A stretch of DNA of 64,000 bases from Halomonas sp. 1513 (GCA_001971685.1 CP019326.1:682001-746000); one strand, 5' to 3'; counted from the first letter of the stretch, positions 50,069-59,474 are shown. Notes: generated by a model from the sequence alone, not told the origin. Numbers and translations are program-made.

Positions 50069-52527
50069 GCGGGCTCCGGAGAGAGAGTGGGCGATGCGGG
50101 GCTAGCGGACTGCATGCGGGTCAGGCGTAGGGCGTTGCCCACTACCACCAGTGAACTCGCCGACATGCCCAGCGCTGCGACCCAGGGCGGCACGATGCCC
50201 AGCGCGGCAATCGGTAGCGCCGAGGCGTTGTAGCACACCGACCAGATCAGGTTCTGGCGGATGATCCGGCGCGTGGCGCGGGTCAGCTCGATGGCCTCGA
50301 CGATACGCCCCAGGCGGGGGCTGAGCAACACGGCATCGGCGCTGGTGCGGGCCAGGTCGGTGGCGCCGTTCATGGCGATCGAGACGTCGGCACCGGCCAG
50401 CACCGGCACGTCGTTGATGCCGTCGCCGACCATGATGACCTGCTCGCCGTCGGCCTGGTAGGCCTCGATCCGCGCCAGCTTGTCCTCGGGGCTGGCAGCG
50501 GCCTGCCAGTCGTCGATGCCGAGTTGGGCGGCAAGCGCCGACACCGAGGCCGGAGTGTCCCCCGACAGCAGGCTGACCGCCAGGCCCTGGGCCTTGAGCC
50601 CCGCCACGGTGGCCGCCGCGTCTTCGCGCAGGTGGTCGCGCAGGCCGAACCAGGCCAGCGGCTCGCCGGCGGCGGCGAGCAGCAGCCACTGGCCGTCGCT
50701 GGGTGGCTCGAGGTCGTGCTCGGGGGCGGCGAAGGCCGGCTTGCCGAGGCGATAGCGCAGGCCGTCGATGTCGCCCTCGAGGCCCAGCCCCGGGCGGCTG
50801 ACCACCTCGCTGGTGCGCAGGGTGGAGAGTCGATGGGGGCGGAACGCCCGGGCGATGGGATGCTCGGAGTGGGCCTCCAGGGCGGCGGCCAGCTGGCGCA
50901 GCCGCTCGGGATCGTGCCGCTCGCTCAGCGGCCGGGTATCGACCAGCTGCATCTCGCCGCGGGTCAGGGTGCCGGTCTTGTCGAAGATCACCCGGGTCGC
51001 CTGGGACAGCCCCTCGATGGCATGGGCGCGGGTCACCAGCACGCCGCGCCGGCGCAGCTGGCCGTGGCCGGCGGTGAGCGCGGTGGGGGTGGCCAGCGCC
51101 AGCGCGCAGGGGCAGGTCACCACCAGCACCGAGAGGGTCACCCACAGCACCCTTGAGGGATCGATGAACCACCACACCGCGGCCACGCCAACCACCACGA
51201 TCAGCAGCCGCAGCACGAACAGGTGGGCCATGCGCGCCGCGGCCTCGGCGATCTTGGGGCGGCTGGTGAAGGCGCGGTCGGTGAGGTCGACGATACTGGC
51301 CACCCGCGCCTCGCGGCCGGCGTGGGTGACGCGCACGGTGAGCGGGCTCTCGACGTTCTGGCTGCCGCCGGTGACGCTATCGCCCACGCCGCGGGTCACC
51401 GGCAGGTACTCGCCGCTGAGCATCGACTCGTCGAGGCTCGACTCGCCGGCCTCGATCACGCCGTCGGCGGGCACGCTATGGCCGGGCTTGACCAAGACCC
51501 GGTCGCCGGCGCTCAGCTGGCTGGCGGGCAGGATGCGCTCCTCGCCGTCCGCGGTGAGGCGGATGGCCGACAGCGGCAGGGCGCCGGACATGGCGTTGCC
51601 GCTATGGCCGCTGCGACGCCGCGCGCGGGCCTCGACGTAGCGGCCGAACAGCAGGAAGCAGGTGAACATCGCCACCGAGTCGAAGTAGACCTCGCCGACG
51701 TTGAAGATCACCGCGTAGCCGCTGGCCAGGTAGGCGCCGCCGATGGCAATCGATACCGGCACGTCCATGCCCAGGGTACGGGTGCGCAGGTCGCGCAGCG
51801 CGTTGCGGAAGAACGGCTGGGCCGAGAACAGCACCACCGGCGTGGTCAGGGCGAACGACAGCCAGTGGAACAGGGCATAGAAGTCGGCGCTGATCTGGCC
51901 CGGGTCGGCGACGTAGATCGGCACCGAGAACATCATCACCTGCATCATGCCCACCGCGGCAACGATCAGCCGCCGCACGTTCATGCGCTCCTCGTGCTGG
52001 AGGCGCGCCTGGGCGGCATCGGGCTCGTAGGGCTGGGCGCTGTAGCCGATGGCGGCCATCTCGGCGAGGATCCGCGACAGCGACACCCGCGCCGGGTCCC
52101 AGCCGACCCGCACGCGGTGATGGCTGAGGTTGACGGCGCTGGAGGTGATCCCGTCGAGGGCGTTGAGGCGGTGCTCGATCAGCCAGGCGCAGGCGGCACA
52201 GGTGATGCCGTCCACCGCCAGGGTGGCCGCCACGCCGTCGCCGTCGGGATGCACGAACTGCTGCTGCAGGCCGGGATCGTCGAACACCGCCCAGGTCTCG
52301 GCCTTGACCGCCTGGCGGTCGTCGGGCCGCTCCGGCAGTTCGGTACGGAAGCGGTAGTAGCTGGCCAGGCCGCCGTCGACGATGGCGTGGGCCACCGCCT
52401 CGCAGCCGGGGCAGCACAGCGCATGGCGCTGCTGGTCCAGCTCGATGGACCAGGGCGCATCGGCTGGCACCTCGCTGCCGCAGTGGTAGCAGCTGCTGGG
52501 TGCCGCCACGGCGAGAGTCTCGCTCAT
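50065..52527 (-). CDS. ccoI: cbb3 oxidase copper-transporting P1B ATPase CcoI
   Basis: An 820-aa heavy-metal P-type ATPase that exports Cu(I) for assembly of the CuB site. Features: N-terminal CYHCGSEVP and a second Cys pair (CCPGCEAVAH) that together form the CcoI metal-binding extension, an HMA domain with GITCAACAWLIEH, the membrane CPC motif VTCPCALALATP, the phosphorylation site FDKTGTLTRG and the hinge VGDGINDVPVLAGADVSIAM. It lies in ccoG-H-I-S order, which separates it from a general CopA. Confidence 0.95.
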   Translation of the reverse strand: MSETLAVAAPSSCYHCGSEVPADAPWSIELDQQRHALCCPGCEAVAHAIVDGGLASYYRFRTELPERPDDRQAVKAETWAVFDDPGLQQQFVHPDGDGVAATLAVDGITCAACAWLIEHRLNALDGITSSAVNLSHHRVRVGWDPARVSLSRILAEMAAIGYSAQPYEPDAAQARLQHEERMNVRRLIVAAVGMMQVMMFSVPIYVADPGQISADFYALFHWLSFALTTPVVLFSAQPFFRNALRDLRTRTLGMDVPVSIAIGGAYLASGYAVIFNVGEVYFDSVAMFTCFLLFGRYVEARARRRSGHSGNAMSGALPLSAIRLTADGEERILPASQLSAGDRVLVKPGHSVPADGVIEAGESSLDESMLSGEYLPVTRGVGDSVTGGSQNVESPLTVRVTHAGREARVASIVDLTDRAFTSRPKIAEAAARMAHLFVLRLLIVVVGVAAVWWFIDPSRVLWVTLSVLVVTCPCALALATPTALTAGHGQLRRRGVLVTRAHAIEGLSQATRVIFDKTGTLTRGEMQLVDTRPLSERHDPERLRQLAAALEAHSEHPIARAFRPHRLSTLRTSEVVSRPGLGLEGDIDGLRYRLGKPAFAAPEHDLEPPSDGQWLLLAAAGEPLAWFGLRDHLREDAAATVAGLKAQGLAVSLLSGDTPASVSALAAQLGIDDWQAAASPEDKLARIEAYQADGEQVIMVGDGINDVPVLAGADVSIAMNGATDLARTSADAVLLSPRLGRIVEAIELTRATRRIIRQNLIWSVCYNASALPIAALGIVPPWVAALGMSASSLVVVGNALRLTRMQSASPASPTLSPEPA

Positions 52528-52534
52528 GGTGGGC

Positions 52535-53044
52535 TTAACCAGGGCCGCCCGGGGCCAGTGAGATGGCGCCGTCGTCCGGGAAGGTCGCTTCGCCGCTCAG
52601 GCGCCACTCTGGCGTCTCGTGATCCGGCTGCAGCTGCAGGTACCAGCGGTAGTTGAGGCGCTCCTCGGCTTGGCCGATGTAGCGGCCGTCGCGCACATGC
52701 TCGAGGATAAAGGTCTGGTCGCGGTCGTCGCGGGTCGGGAACAGCAGATGCAGGACCAGGCGCTCGGGACGGTCGTCTCCGTCCAGGTCGAGGGTGATAT
52801 CACCGGTCTGGTCGTCGATGCGCAGGTCGCCGGCCAGCTCGAGCTCGGCGGCACGCTGCTGCTTGGCCAGCACCATGTTGATCGCTCGGCCGTACTCGTA
52901 GTAGTCCTCCTGGACCATGCCGTCGGCGGAGCGGATCGCCATCACCGCCAGGGTCGAGCTGGCGGTGATCGACGTGAATAGCAGGCCGAGCAACAGCCAC
53001 GGCCAAAACTGCTTGTACCAGGGGGTGACGGGGGCGGTGCTCAA
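52535..53044 (-). CDS. ccoH: FixH/CcoH-family protein
   Basis: A 169-aa protein with an N-terminal transmembrane anchor (FWPWLLLGLLFTSITASSTLAVMA) and a periplasmic FixH domain (VQEDYYEYGRAINMVLAKQQRAAELELAG). CcoH associates with the cbb3 oxidase and is required for stable assembly. Its position between ccoG and ccoI (2- and 7-base gaps) confirms the call. Confidence 0.92.
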   Translation of the reverse strand: MSTAPVTPWYKQFWPWLLLGLLFTSITASSTLAVMAIRSADGMVQEDYYEYGRAINMVLAKQQRAAELELAGDLRIDDQTGDITLDLDGDDRPERLVLHLLFPTRDDRDQTFILEHVRDGRYIGQAEERLNYRWYLQLQPDHETPEWRLSGEATFPDDGAISLAPGGPG

Positions 53045-53046
53045 GA

Positions 53047-54480
53047 CTATCTCCTGATCTGTCCAATAAAGCGCGATTCGCGCGTCTGGCTGATGCTGGC
53101 GTCGCTCTCCGACACCAGGCGAATTTCGATGGGCTTGCTCGGCATGTCGATCTGCGCGGGATCGAGGGTCAGTTCGATCGCCGCCAGTCGCGAGCTGTTG
53201 GCGCCGATGCGCAGGGTGTCGTTACCCATCAGCGTCAGTCCCTCCGGGCCGTCGACGTGAATACGATAGGTATGCTCGCGGTCGTCGAGGTTGCGCACGT
53301 TGAGGGTGTAGACGTTGCTGATGCGCCCGTCGCGGGTCTGCTGATAGAGGCTGTTGCGGTCGCGCTCGAGGTCGAACTCCAGCGGCACGCGCTCGCCCAG
53401 CGCCCAGGCGAACAGGCCCATCATGACCACCAGCGCGGCCAGGTAGCCGGCCAGACGCGGGCGCAGGATATGCGTCTTGCCCCCCTCGAGGGCGCGTTCC
53501 GTAGTGTAGCGCACCAGCCCGCGCGGATAGCCCATGCGGTCCATTACGCTGTCGCAGGCGTCGATGCAAGCGGCACAGCTGATGCACTCGTACTGCAGGC
53601 CGTCGCGGATATCGATGCCGGTGGGACAGACCTGTACGCACAGCTCGCAGTCGATGCAGTCGCCGAGGCCCTGGGCCTTGGGGTCGGCGTCGCGCTTGCG
53701 CGAACCGCGCGGTTCGCCGCGGGCGGCATCGTAGGAGACGATCAGGGTATCGCGGTCGAACATCACCGACTGAAAACGCGCGTAGGGACACATGTAGATG
53801 CATACCTGCTCGCGCAGCCAGCCGGCGTTGAGGTAGGTGAAGACCACGAAGAAGCCGACCCAGAAGTAGGACCAGCCGTGGGCCTCGAGGGTAGGCAGTG
53901 CCACCACCAGCTCGCGGATCGGCGTGAAGTAGCCGACGAAGGTCACGCCGGTGGCCAGGGCGATCAGCAGCCATGCGCCGTGCTTGGCCACCTTGCGCCA
54001 CGCCTTGTCGAGGCTCAGCGATTGGCGATCGAGCTTGATGCGGCGGTTGCGGGTGCCCTCCACGCGGTGCTCGACCCAGATGTAGAGAAAGGTCCAGACG
54101 CTCTGCGGGCAGGTGTAGCCGCACCACACCCGTCCGGCGAACACCGTGATCAGGAACAGCCCGAAGGCGCAGATGATCAGCAGCCACGACAGCAGCATGA
54201 ACTCCTGGGGATAGAAGGTACCGCCGAGGATATGAAATTCCCGCGACGGCAGGTCGAACCATACCGCCGGCCGGCCGCCCCAGGTGATCCAGGGGGTGGC
54301 GAAGAACAGCAGCATCAGTCCCCAGTTGGCACTGCGCCGCAGGCGCTGGAACAGCCCTTTGATCTCACGCACGTAGATATGCCGCCGGCTGGCGTACATG
54401 TTCTGCTGCACGCTGGCAGGCGGATGCTGGCCGACTGCCGGATCGGGCGTTACGTCTCGGCTGGGAATCCGCTCGGACAT
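53047..54480 (-). CDS. ccoG: cytochrome c oxidase accessory protein CcoG
   Basis: A 477-aa membrane Fe-S protein of the CcoG/RdxA/FixG family, shown in other bacteria to act as a cupric reductase in cbb3 assembly. It has about five transmembrane helices, the NapH/FixG motif GRVWCGYTCPQSVWTFLY, two 4Fe-4S clusters (GDCIDCELCVQVCPTGIDIR and CISCAACIDACDSVMDR) and a C-terminal Ig-like domain (about residues 350-477). Start at 54480 (MSERIPS). It follows ccoP after a 162-base gap containing a hairpin. Confidence 0.94.
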   Translation of the reverse strand: MSERIPSRDVTPDPAVGQHPPASVQQNMYASRRHIYVREIKGLFQRLRRSANWGLMLLFFATPWITWGGRPAVWFDLPSREFHILGGTFYPQEFMLLSWLLIICAFGLFLITVFAGRVWCGYTCPQSVWTFLYIWVEHRVEGTRNRRIKLDRQSLSLDKAWRKVAKHGAWLLIALATGVTFVGYFTPIRELVVALPTLEAHGWSYFWVGFFVVFTYLNAGWLREQVCIYMCPYARFQSVMFDRDTLIVSYDAARGEPRGSRKRDADPKAQGLGDCIDCELCVQVCPTGIDIRDGLQYECISCAACIDACDSVMDRMGYPRGLVRYTTERALEGGKTHILRPRLAGYLAALVVMMGLFAWALGERVPLEFDLERDRNSLYQQTRDGRISNVYTLNVRNLDDREHTYRIHVDGPEGLTLMGNDTLRIGANSSRLAAIELTLDPAQIDMPSKPIEIRLVSESDASISQTRESRFIGQIRR

Positions 54481-54615
54481 GGCGATGTCACCGCGCGCAC
54501 GGGGGCGCTGAAACAGAGAAGAGGAGAGAAGGATTGTACCGTTGCGATGGGGGCGATGATGGCGGTGCGACCGCGGGCCGCACCCGCCTGCCGCAGCGGC
54601 CAGCGTGTTCGCGTA

Positions 54616-54635
54616 CAGGCGCCCGGCGGCGCCTG
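54616..54635. terminator. hairpin in the ccoP-ccoG gap
   Basis: CAGGCGCC (54616-54623) pairs with GGCGCCTG (54628-54635) around CGGC, right after the ccoP stop on the minus strand. A TACAAT -10-like element follows further downstream, so ccoG may have its own transcript. Confidence 0.4.
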
Positions 54636-54642
54636 CCACGGA

Positions 54643-55581
54643 TCACTCCTCGTCGTCGTCCAGGTTGAGGCTGTAGACATAGGCCGCTACCAGGTGCACG
54701 CGGTCCTCGCCGATGTAGGCGGCCTGAGCCGGCATATGGCCGTTGCGACCGTTGCGCAGCGTCTGGCGCACCGAGTCGGCGACGCTCTGCCCCGGGGCCT
54801 GATAGAGCCAGATGTCGTTGGTCAGGTTGGGCGCGCCGAGCGCTTGATTGCCCAGGCCCTCTGCGCCGTGACAAGCGGCACAGGAGGCGGCGTAGATCGG
54901 CTGCCCCTGGCTGGCGCGCTCTTCGTCGTGGTCGAGCTCCGAGAGTGCCAGCACGTACTGGGTGACGTTCTCGATGTTGTTGGCGCCGAGCTGCTGCCAG
55001 GAGGGCATCAGGCCGTTGCGGCCGCGCACCAGGCTGGTGACGATATCGTCCGGCTCGCCGCCGTAGAGCCAGTCGCCGTCGGTCAGGTTGGGGAAGCCGT
55101 AGCCGCCCTGGGCGTTGGCGCCGTGACACACCGCGCAGTTGTTCTGGTAGATCCGCTCGGCGACGCGCATGGCATCGGCATCGCGGGCCAGTTCGGGGAT
55201 CTCGATCTCGTTGTACTGGGCGAAAATCGGCGAATAGCGCTCCTCGGCGCGGGCCACTTCGTCTTCCCACTGGCCGACCTGGGTCCATCCGAGGATGCCG
55301 CGGAAGTTGCCAAGGCCGGGGTAGAGCGCCAGGTAGCCCAGCGAGAAGATGATGGTGCCGATGAACAGCATGAACCACCAGCGCGGCAGCGGGTTGTCAT
55401 ACTCCTCGATGCCGTCGGCGGCGTGGCCGGTGGTTTCGACGTTGCCCTCGGCGTCGGGGATCTTGTCGGTGCGCCGGTTGGCGAACAGGATCCAGGCGCT
55501 GAAGGCGATGGTGCCCAGCGTGATGACAATGATCCAGGCGCTCCAGAAGCCGGAGAGAGAGTCATCCCAAAGATTGCTCAT
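54643..55581 (-). CDS. ccoP: cbb3-type cytochrome c oxidase subunit III (CcoP)
   Basis: CcoP is the dihaem c subunit of the cbb3 oxidase. The 312-aa protein has two N-terminal transmembrane helices (about residues 10-32 and 66-88, RWWFMLFIGTIIFSLGYLALYPGLG) and two class I haem c sites: NNCAVCHGAN and AASCAACHGAEG, with axial Met in GRNGLMPSW and GRNGHMPAQ. It overlaps ccoQ by four bases. No CcoP truncation. Confidence 0.97.
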   Translation of the reverse strand: MSNLWDDSLSGFWSAWIIVITLGTIAFSAWILFANRRTDKIPDAEGNVETTGHAADGIEEYDNPLPRWWFMLFIGTIIFSLGYLALYPGLGNFRGILGWTQVGQWEDEVARAEERYSPIFAQYNEIEIPELARDADAMRVAERIYQNNCAVCHGANAQGGYGFPNLTDGDWLYGGEPDDIVTSLVRGRNGLMPSWQQLGANNIENVTQYVLALSELDHDEERASQGQPIYAASCAACHGAEGLGNQALGAPNLTNDIWLYQAPGQSVADSVRQTLRNGRNGHMPAQAAYIGEDRVHLVAAYVYSLNLDDDEE

Positions 55582-55805
55582 GTGTTCTTGTCTCCCTGGT
55601 CGGTGCGGGATTCGGCGTCGCGAGTGTCAGGCTCGCGGTCCGGAGCGTTGGCGTCTTGCGCCGGCTCATCGTCATCGGCGAACGGCAGGTTGGCGGCCTC
55701 CTCGAAGTCCGGCTTGCGGCGCTTCGAGTAGGCCCACCAGGTGATGCCGAGAAAGGAAACCAGCACCAGAAAGGTGATGATGCCGCGAAAGGTTCCAGTA
55801 TCCAT
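55578..55805 (-). CDS. ccoQ: cbb3-type cytochrome oxidase subunit CcoQ
   Basis: A 75-aa single-span protein: MDTGTFRGIITFLVLVSFLGITWWAYSKRRK... is the CcoQ/FixQ signature, with the usual WAY..RR..F..AA.LPF continuation. The remaining tail is highly charged (many Asp/Glu/Arg), longer than in some relatives. CcoQ stabilises the oxidase. It starts 2 bases after ccoO stops and overlaps the ccoP start. Confidence 0.93.
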   Translation of the reverse strand: MDTGTFRGIITFLVLVSFLGITWWAYSKRRKPDFEEAANLPFADDDEPAQDANAPDREPDTRDAESRTDQGDKNT

Positions 55806-55807
55806 GA

Positions 55808-56416
55808 TCAACGGGTGCCCTCGAGCACGGTGCCAAGCTGCTGCAGGTAGGCGACCAGTGCGGTGATCTCCTGCTGGCCACGCACCTCGGCGGTGGCGTT
55901 CTCGATATCCTCGTCGGTGTAGGGCACCCCCATGCTGCGAAGCACCTCCATCTTGCGCGGCGTGTGGCGGCCGTCGAGGGTGCGTTCGAACAGCCACGGG
56001 TAGGCCGGCATGATCGACTCGGGCACCACGTCGCGCGGGTTGTACATGTGCGCACGGTGCCAGTCGTCGCTGTAGCGGCCGCCGACGCGGGCCAGGTCCG
56101 GGCCGGTGCGCTTGGAGCCCCACAGGAAGTTGTGCTCATAGACGAATTCTCCGGCCACGCTGTAGTGGCCGTAGCGCTCGGTCTCGGCGCGGAACGGGCG
56201 GATCATCTGCGAGTGGCAGCCGACGCAGCCTTCGCGGATGTAGATATCACGCCCCTCGAGCTCCAGCGCCGAGAGTGGCTCGAGGCCCTCGACCGGCTCG
56301 GTGGTCTCCTCCTGGAAGAACAGCGGCACGACCTCGGCCAGGCCGCCGAAGCTGATCACCACGAGGATCAGCACGGAGAGCAGGCCGACATTCTTTTCGA
56401 CAATCTCGTGTTTCAT
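55808..56416 (-). CDS. ccoO: cbb3-type cytochrome c oxidase subunit II (CcoO)
   Basis: CcoO is the monohaem c subunit. The 202-aa protein has one N-terminal transmembrane helix ([25 protein letters not shown]), the haem c site [13 protein letters not shown] and downstream [22 protein letters not shown] and [11 protein letters not shown] (axial Met), all diagnostic of CcoO. It lies 22 bases after ccoN. Confidence 0.97.
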   Translation of the reverse strand: MKHEIVEKNVGLLSVLILVVISFGGLAEVVPLFFQEETTEPVEGLEPLSALELEGRDIYIREGCVGCHSQMIRPFRAETERYGHYSVAGEFVYEHNFLWGSKRTGPDLARVGGRYSDDWHRAHMYNPRDVVPESIMPAYPWLFERTLDGRHTPRKMEVLRSMGVPYTDEDIENATAEVRGQQEITALVAYLQQLGTVLEGTR

Positions 56417-56438
56417 GCGAACGACTTCCCCGGGTTGC

Positions 56439-57863
56439 TCAGGCGGTCTGCGGCAGCGGCTGCTGGGCAGCGGTGCTACGCTTGATGGTCATGTAGGTGT
56501 TCAGCGCCATCAGCAGCATGCCGACGATCCAGAACAGGCCGCCGATCCAGCGCACGATGTAGCCGGGGCCGCTGGCCTCCATCGATTCGATGAAGGTGTA
56601 CATCAGCGTGCCGTCCGGGTTCACCGCACGCCACATCAGGCCCTGCAGGATGCCGTTGACCCACATCGCGGCGATGTACAGCACGGTGCCGATGGTCGAC
56701 AGCCAGAAGTGCACGGCGATCAGCTTGACCGAGTACATCTCGGTCTGGCCGTAGAGACGCGGCAGCAGGTGGTAGATCGAGCCGATGGTGATCATCGCCA
56801 CCCAGCCGAGTGCCCCGGAGTGGACGTGGCCGATGGTCCAGTCGGTGTAGTGCGACAGCGCGTTGACGGTCTTGATCGCCATCATCGGCCCTTCGAAGGT
56901 CGACATGCCGTAGAACGACAGGGCCACCACCAGGAAGCGCAGGGTCGGGTCGGTGCGCAGTTTGTGCCAGGCGCCGGAGAGGGTCATCATACCGTTGATC
57001 ATGCCGCCCCAGGAGGGTGCCAGCAGGATGATCGACATGATCATGCCCAGCGACTGGGCCCAGTCGGGCAGGGCGGTGTAGTGCAGGTGGTGGGGGCCGG
57101 CCCACATGTAGATGATGATCAGCGCCCAGAAGTGCACGATCGACAGCCGGTAGGAGTAGACCGGACGCTCGGCCTGCTTGGGCACGAAGTAGTACATCAT
57201 GCCCAGGAAGCCGGCAGTGAGGAAGAACCCGACCGCGTTGTGGCCGTACCACCACTGCACCATGGCATCGATGGCCCCGGCGTAGATCGAGTACGACTTC
57301 ATCATGCTCACCGGAATGGCCGCATTGTTGACGATATGCAGCACCGCGACGGTGAGGATGAAGGCGGCAAAGAACCAGTTGGCGACGTAGATATGCGGCG
57401 TCTTGCGAATCTTGATCGTGCCCAGGAAGACGACGGCGTAGGTCACCCAGACGATGGCCAGCAGGATGTTGATCGGCCACTCCAGCTCGGCGTACTCCTT
57501 GGAGGTGGTGAAGCCCATGGGCAGGGTGATCACCGCGGCGACGATCACCGCCTGCCAGCCCCAGAATGTGAAGGCGGCGAGCTTGTCGGAGATCAGGCGC
57601 GTTTGACAGGTGCGCTGAACCACGTAGTAGGACGTGGCGAACAGCGCCGAGCCGCCGAAGGCGAAGATGACGGCGTTGGTGTGCAGCGGGCGCAGGCGGC
57701 CGAAGCTCGTCCACGGCAGCCCAAGGTTCAGTTGCGGCCAGACCAGCTGAGCAGCCAGGAGGACACCGATGGCCATGCCAACGATGCCCCAGACTACCGT
57801 CATGATCGCGAACTGCCGAACTACTTTGTAGTTGTAGGTCGGGTGTTCAAATGCTGTGCTCAT
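56439..57863 (-). CDS. ccoN: cbb3-type cytochrome c oxidase subunit I (CcoN)
   Basis: CcoN is the catalytic haem-copper subunit with haems b and b3 and CuB. The 474-aa protein has 12 transmembrane segments and the conserved histidines in [43 protein letters not shown] and [16 protein letters not shown]. Start at 57863 ([18 protein letters not shown]) has GGGA upstream. A near-perfect Anr box lies 74 bases before the start, fitting low-oxygen induction. Confidence 0.98.
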   Translation of the reverse strand: MSTAFEHPTYNYKVVRQFAIMTVVWGIVGMAIGVLLAAQLVWPQLNLGLPWTSFGRLRPLHTNAVIFAFGGSALFATSYYVVQRTCQTRLISDKLAAFTFWGWQAVIVAAVITLPMGFTTSKEYAELEWPINILLAIVWVTYAVVFLGTIKIRKTPHIYVANWFFAAFILTVAVLHIVNNAAIPVSMMKSYSIYAGAIDAMVQWWYGHNAVGFFLTAGFLGMMYYFVPKQAERPVYSYRLSIVHFWALIIIYMWAGPHHLHYTALPDWAQSLGMIMSIILLAPSWGGMINGMMTLSGAWHKLRTDPTLRFLVVALSFYGMSTFEGPMMAIKTVNALSHYTDWTIGHVHSGALGWVAMITIGSIYHLLPRLYGQTEMYSVKLIAVHFWLSTIGTVLYIAAMWVNGILQGLMWRAVNPDGTLMYTFIESMEASGPGYIVRWIGGLFWIVGMLLMALNTYMTIKRSTAAQQPLPQTA

Positions 57864-57936
57864 GTCAGGTTCCCATCGAACGCGAGTGGGGGAGACGTCC
57901 CGCGGGCTAGTGTGCCCGGACGCGAGTGCCCCCATG

Positions 57937-57950
57937 ATGATGCAGATCAA
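57937..57950 (-). promoter_or_regulatory. ccoN: Anr/FNR box upstream of ccoN
   Basis: On the minus strand TTGAT-CTGC-ATCAT matches 9 of 10 conserved positions of the FNR consensus TTGATN4ATCAA, 74 bases before the ccoN start codon. That is suitable for class II activation if transcription starts about 30-35 bases upstream of the codon. Confidence 0.75.
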
Positions 57951-58036
57951 GATTCAGGGCGCCGATTCTAGCGCAGCCGTCGCCCAAGCTGAACATCCAA
58001 TCCACGCATAAGCGTAGACGCTTTCAGGAGATAAAC

Positions 58037-58759
58037 GTGATCCACAGGCAGGGACGAAACGAGGTTGGCGTAGTGCCCCAGCAGGTGGCGGAGTGGCTCG
58101 TCGAGGGGCGTCAGGGCACCCTCGAGGTGGTGGGCCACGGCCGTCTGGCGATCACCGGCGAAGCGCATCTGGGGCGACTGCTACTGGCCCACGGGGCAGG
58201 CGCCGGGCAGGATTCCACGTTCATGCAACGCTTGCGAGAGGCGCTCGCTGCATGCGGTGTTCAGGCGCTCGGCGTGGAGTTCGATTACATGCGTCGCATG
58301 CGGCTGGAAGGGCGCCGGCGGCCGCCGCCGCGGATCGATAAACTGGTCGATGAACTGGCCGCCTGGTGCGACATCGTGTCACATAATTCGCTGCCCGCGC
58401 CGTGGCTGGGTGGCAAGTCGATGGGCGGGCGTGCAGCCAGCCTACTCGCGGCGCGTGACGAGGCCCCCGGGCTAGTCCTGTGCGGTTACCCGTTTCATCC
58501 CCCGGGCAAGCCCGACACCACCCGGCTCGCCCACTGGCCGCTGCTGGGCTGCCCGGTCCTGGTGCTGCAGGGCACCCGCGACCCCTTCGGTACTCGCGAG
58601 GAGGTGGACGGCTATCGACTGCCGCGGCAAACGCAGCTGCACTTCCTCGAGGATGGCGAGCACGACTGGAAGCCGCGCAAGAGTTCCGGCCGCACCCAGG
58701 ACTCGCTGATCGCCGAGGCGGCCCAGGTGGTCGCCGCGGCAATGCGGGCAAGTCGATGA
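58037..58759 (+). CDS. KANL3/Tex30-type alpha/beta hydrolase
   Basis: A 240-aa alpha/beta hydrolase of the KANL3/Tex30 group: LLLAHGAGAGQDSTFM (oxyanion-hole turn), the nucleophile Ser128 in LGGKSMGGRAAS, Asp in LQGTRDPFGTREE and His in LEDGEHDWKPRK. The substrate is unknown. The start is GTG at 58037, with AGGAG six bases upstream; no ATG fits. It is divergent from ccoN and followed by the tRNA cluster promoter. Confidence 0.82.
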   Translation: MIHRQGRNEVGVVPQQVAEWLVEGRQGTLEVVGHGRLAITGEAHLGRLLLAHGAGAGQDSTFMQRLREALAACGVQALGVEFDYMRRMRLEGRRRPPPRIDKLVDELAAWCDIVSHNSLPAPWLGGKSMGGRAASLLAARDEAPGLVLCGYPFHPPGKPDTTRLAHWPLLGCPVLVLQGTRDPFGTREEVDGYRLPRQTQLHFLEDGEHDWKPRKSSGRTQDSLIAEAAQVVAAAMRASR

Positions 58760-58823
58760 AAGTCAACCAAAACCCCGGCAGCATGACGGAGGCTTGGATG
58801 AGCCTCTGGTGATGCAAAAAGCG

Positions 58824-58851
58824 TTGACATCGTAACGCCGCTCTGTAGAAT
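58824..58851 (+). promoter_or_regulatory. sigma70 promoter of the tRNA cluster
   Basis: A perfect -35 TTGACA (58824-58829) and -10 TAGAAT (58846-58851) with a 16-base spacer, 18 bases before the first tRNA, followed by a GC-rich discriminator (GCGTCGCC). Confidence 0.75.
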
Positions 58852-58869
58852 GCGTCGCCACGTACCGAG

Positions 58870-58945
58870 GGGTGGTTAGCTCAGTTGGGAGAGCACCAGC
58901 CTTACAAGCTGGGGGTCACTGGTTCGAACCCAGTACCACCCACCA
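58870..58945 (+). tRNA. tRNA-Val (anticodon TAC)
   Basis: Acceptor GGGTGGT/ACCACCC, anticodon loop CTTACAA (TAC), T arm CTGGTTCGAACCCAG, encoded CCA; 76 nt. First gene of a five-tRNA cluster. Confidence 0.97.
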
Positions 58946-58998
58946 TCGCCTGGCGATGGGGCCTGAGACAGCAGGCTCGGAGACGTAGGAAACACAGC

Positions 58999-59075
58999 GG
59001 ACCGGTAGTTCAGTTGGTTAGAATGCCGGCCTGTCACGCCGGAGGTCGCGGGTTCGAGTCCCGTCCGGTCCGCCA
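58999..59075 (+). tRNA. tRNA-Asp (anticodon GTC), copy 1
   Basis: Acceptor GGACCGG/CCGGTCC, anticodon loop CTGTCAC (GTC), T arm GCGGGTTCGAGTCCCGT, encoded CCA; 77 nt. Closely similar to E. coli tRNA-Asp. Confidence 0.98.
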
Positions 59076-59153
59076 GTTTTCCACTCGGCAGTTCGCTGCC
59101 AAGCAGCACCAGGCAAGATGCGCGCTCTGGCCGACAGGCCTTATCGCCAATGC

Positions 59154-59230
59154 GGACCGGTAGTTCAGTTGGTTAGAATGCCGGCCTGTCACGCCGGAGG
59201 TCGCGGGTTCGAGTCCCGTCCGGTCCGCCA
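59154..59230 (+). tRNA. tRNA-Asp (anticodon GTC), copy 2
   Basis: Identical in sequence to the copy at 58999-59075, including CCA. Confidence 0.98.
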
Positions 59231-59262
59231 TGTCTGTGCCTGTCTTAATTTGTCGTACGCGT

Positions 59263-59339
59263 GGGTGATTAGCTCAGTTGGTTAGAGCACCAGCCTCACA
59301 TGCTGGGGGTCACTGGTTCGAATCCGGTATCACCCACCA
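59263..59339 (+). tRNA. tRNA-Val (anticodon CAC)
   Basis: Acceptor GGGTGAT/ATCACCC, anticodon loop CTCACAT with CAC, T arm CTGGTTCGAATCCGG, encoded CCA; 77 nt. It reads GTG codons and resembles the TAC isoacceptor in the D and anticodon stems. Confidence 0.95.
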
Positions 59340-59343
59340 TCGC

Positions 59344-59420
59344 GGACCGGTAGTTCAGTTGGTTAGAATGCCGGCCTGTCACGCCGGAGGTCGCGGGTTC
59401 GAGTCCCGTCCGGTCCGCCA
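59344..59420 (+). tRNA. tRNA-Asp (anticodon GTC), copy 3
   Basis: Third identical tRNA-Asp copy, only 4 bases after the tRNA-Val(CAC). The high copy number fits the acidic proteomes of halophiles, though that link is inference. Confidence 0.98.
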
Positions 59421-59445
59421 TATCGACAATCCCGAATTCTGCAGA

Positions 59446-59470
59446 CCCCGAGCCCCGGCTCGGGGTTTTT
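59446..59470 (+). terminator. terminator of the tRNA cluster
   Basis: CCCCGAGCC (59446-59454) pairs with GGCTCGGGG (59457-59465), then TTTTT (59466-59470). It lies directly after the last tRNA and just before the convergent hydrolase gene's stop. Confidence 0.85.
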
Positions 59471-59474
59471 GCTG

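Noticed and set aside
53257..55731. 824-codon open frame antisense to ccoG-ccoP
   Set aside because: It runs across two real genes and their gap on the other strand; no recognisable protein features.
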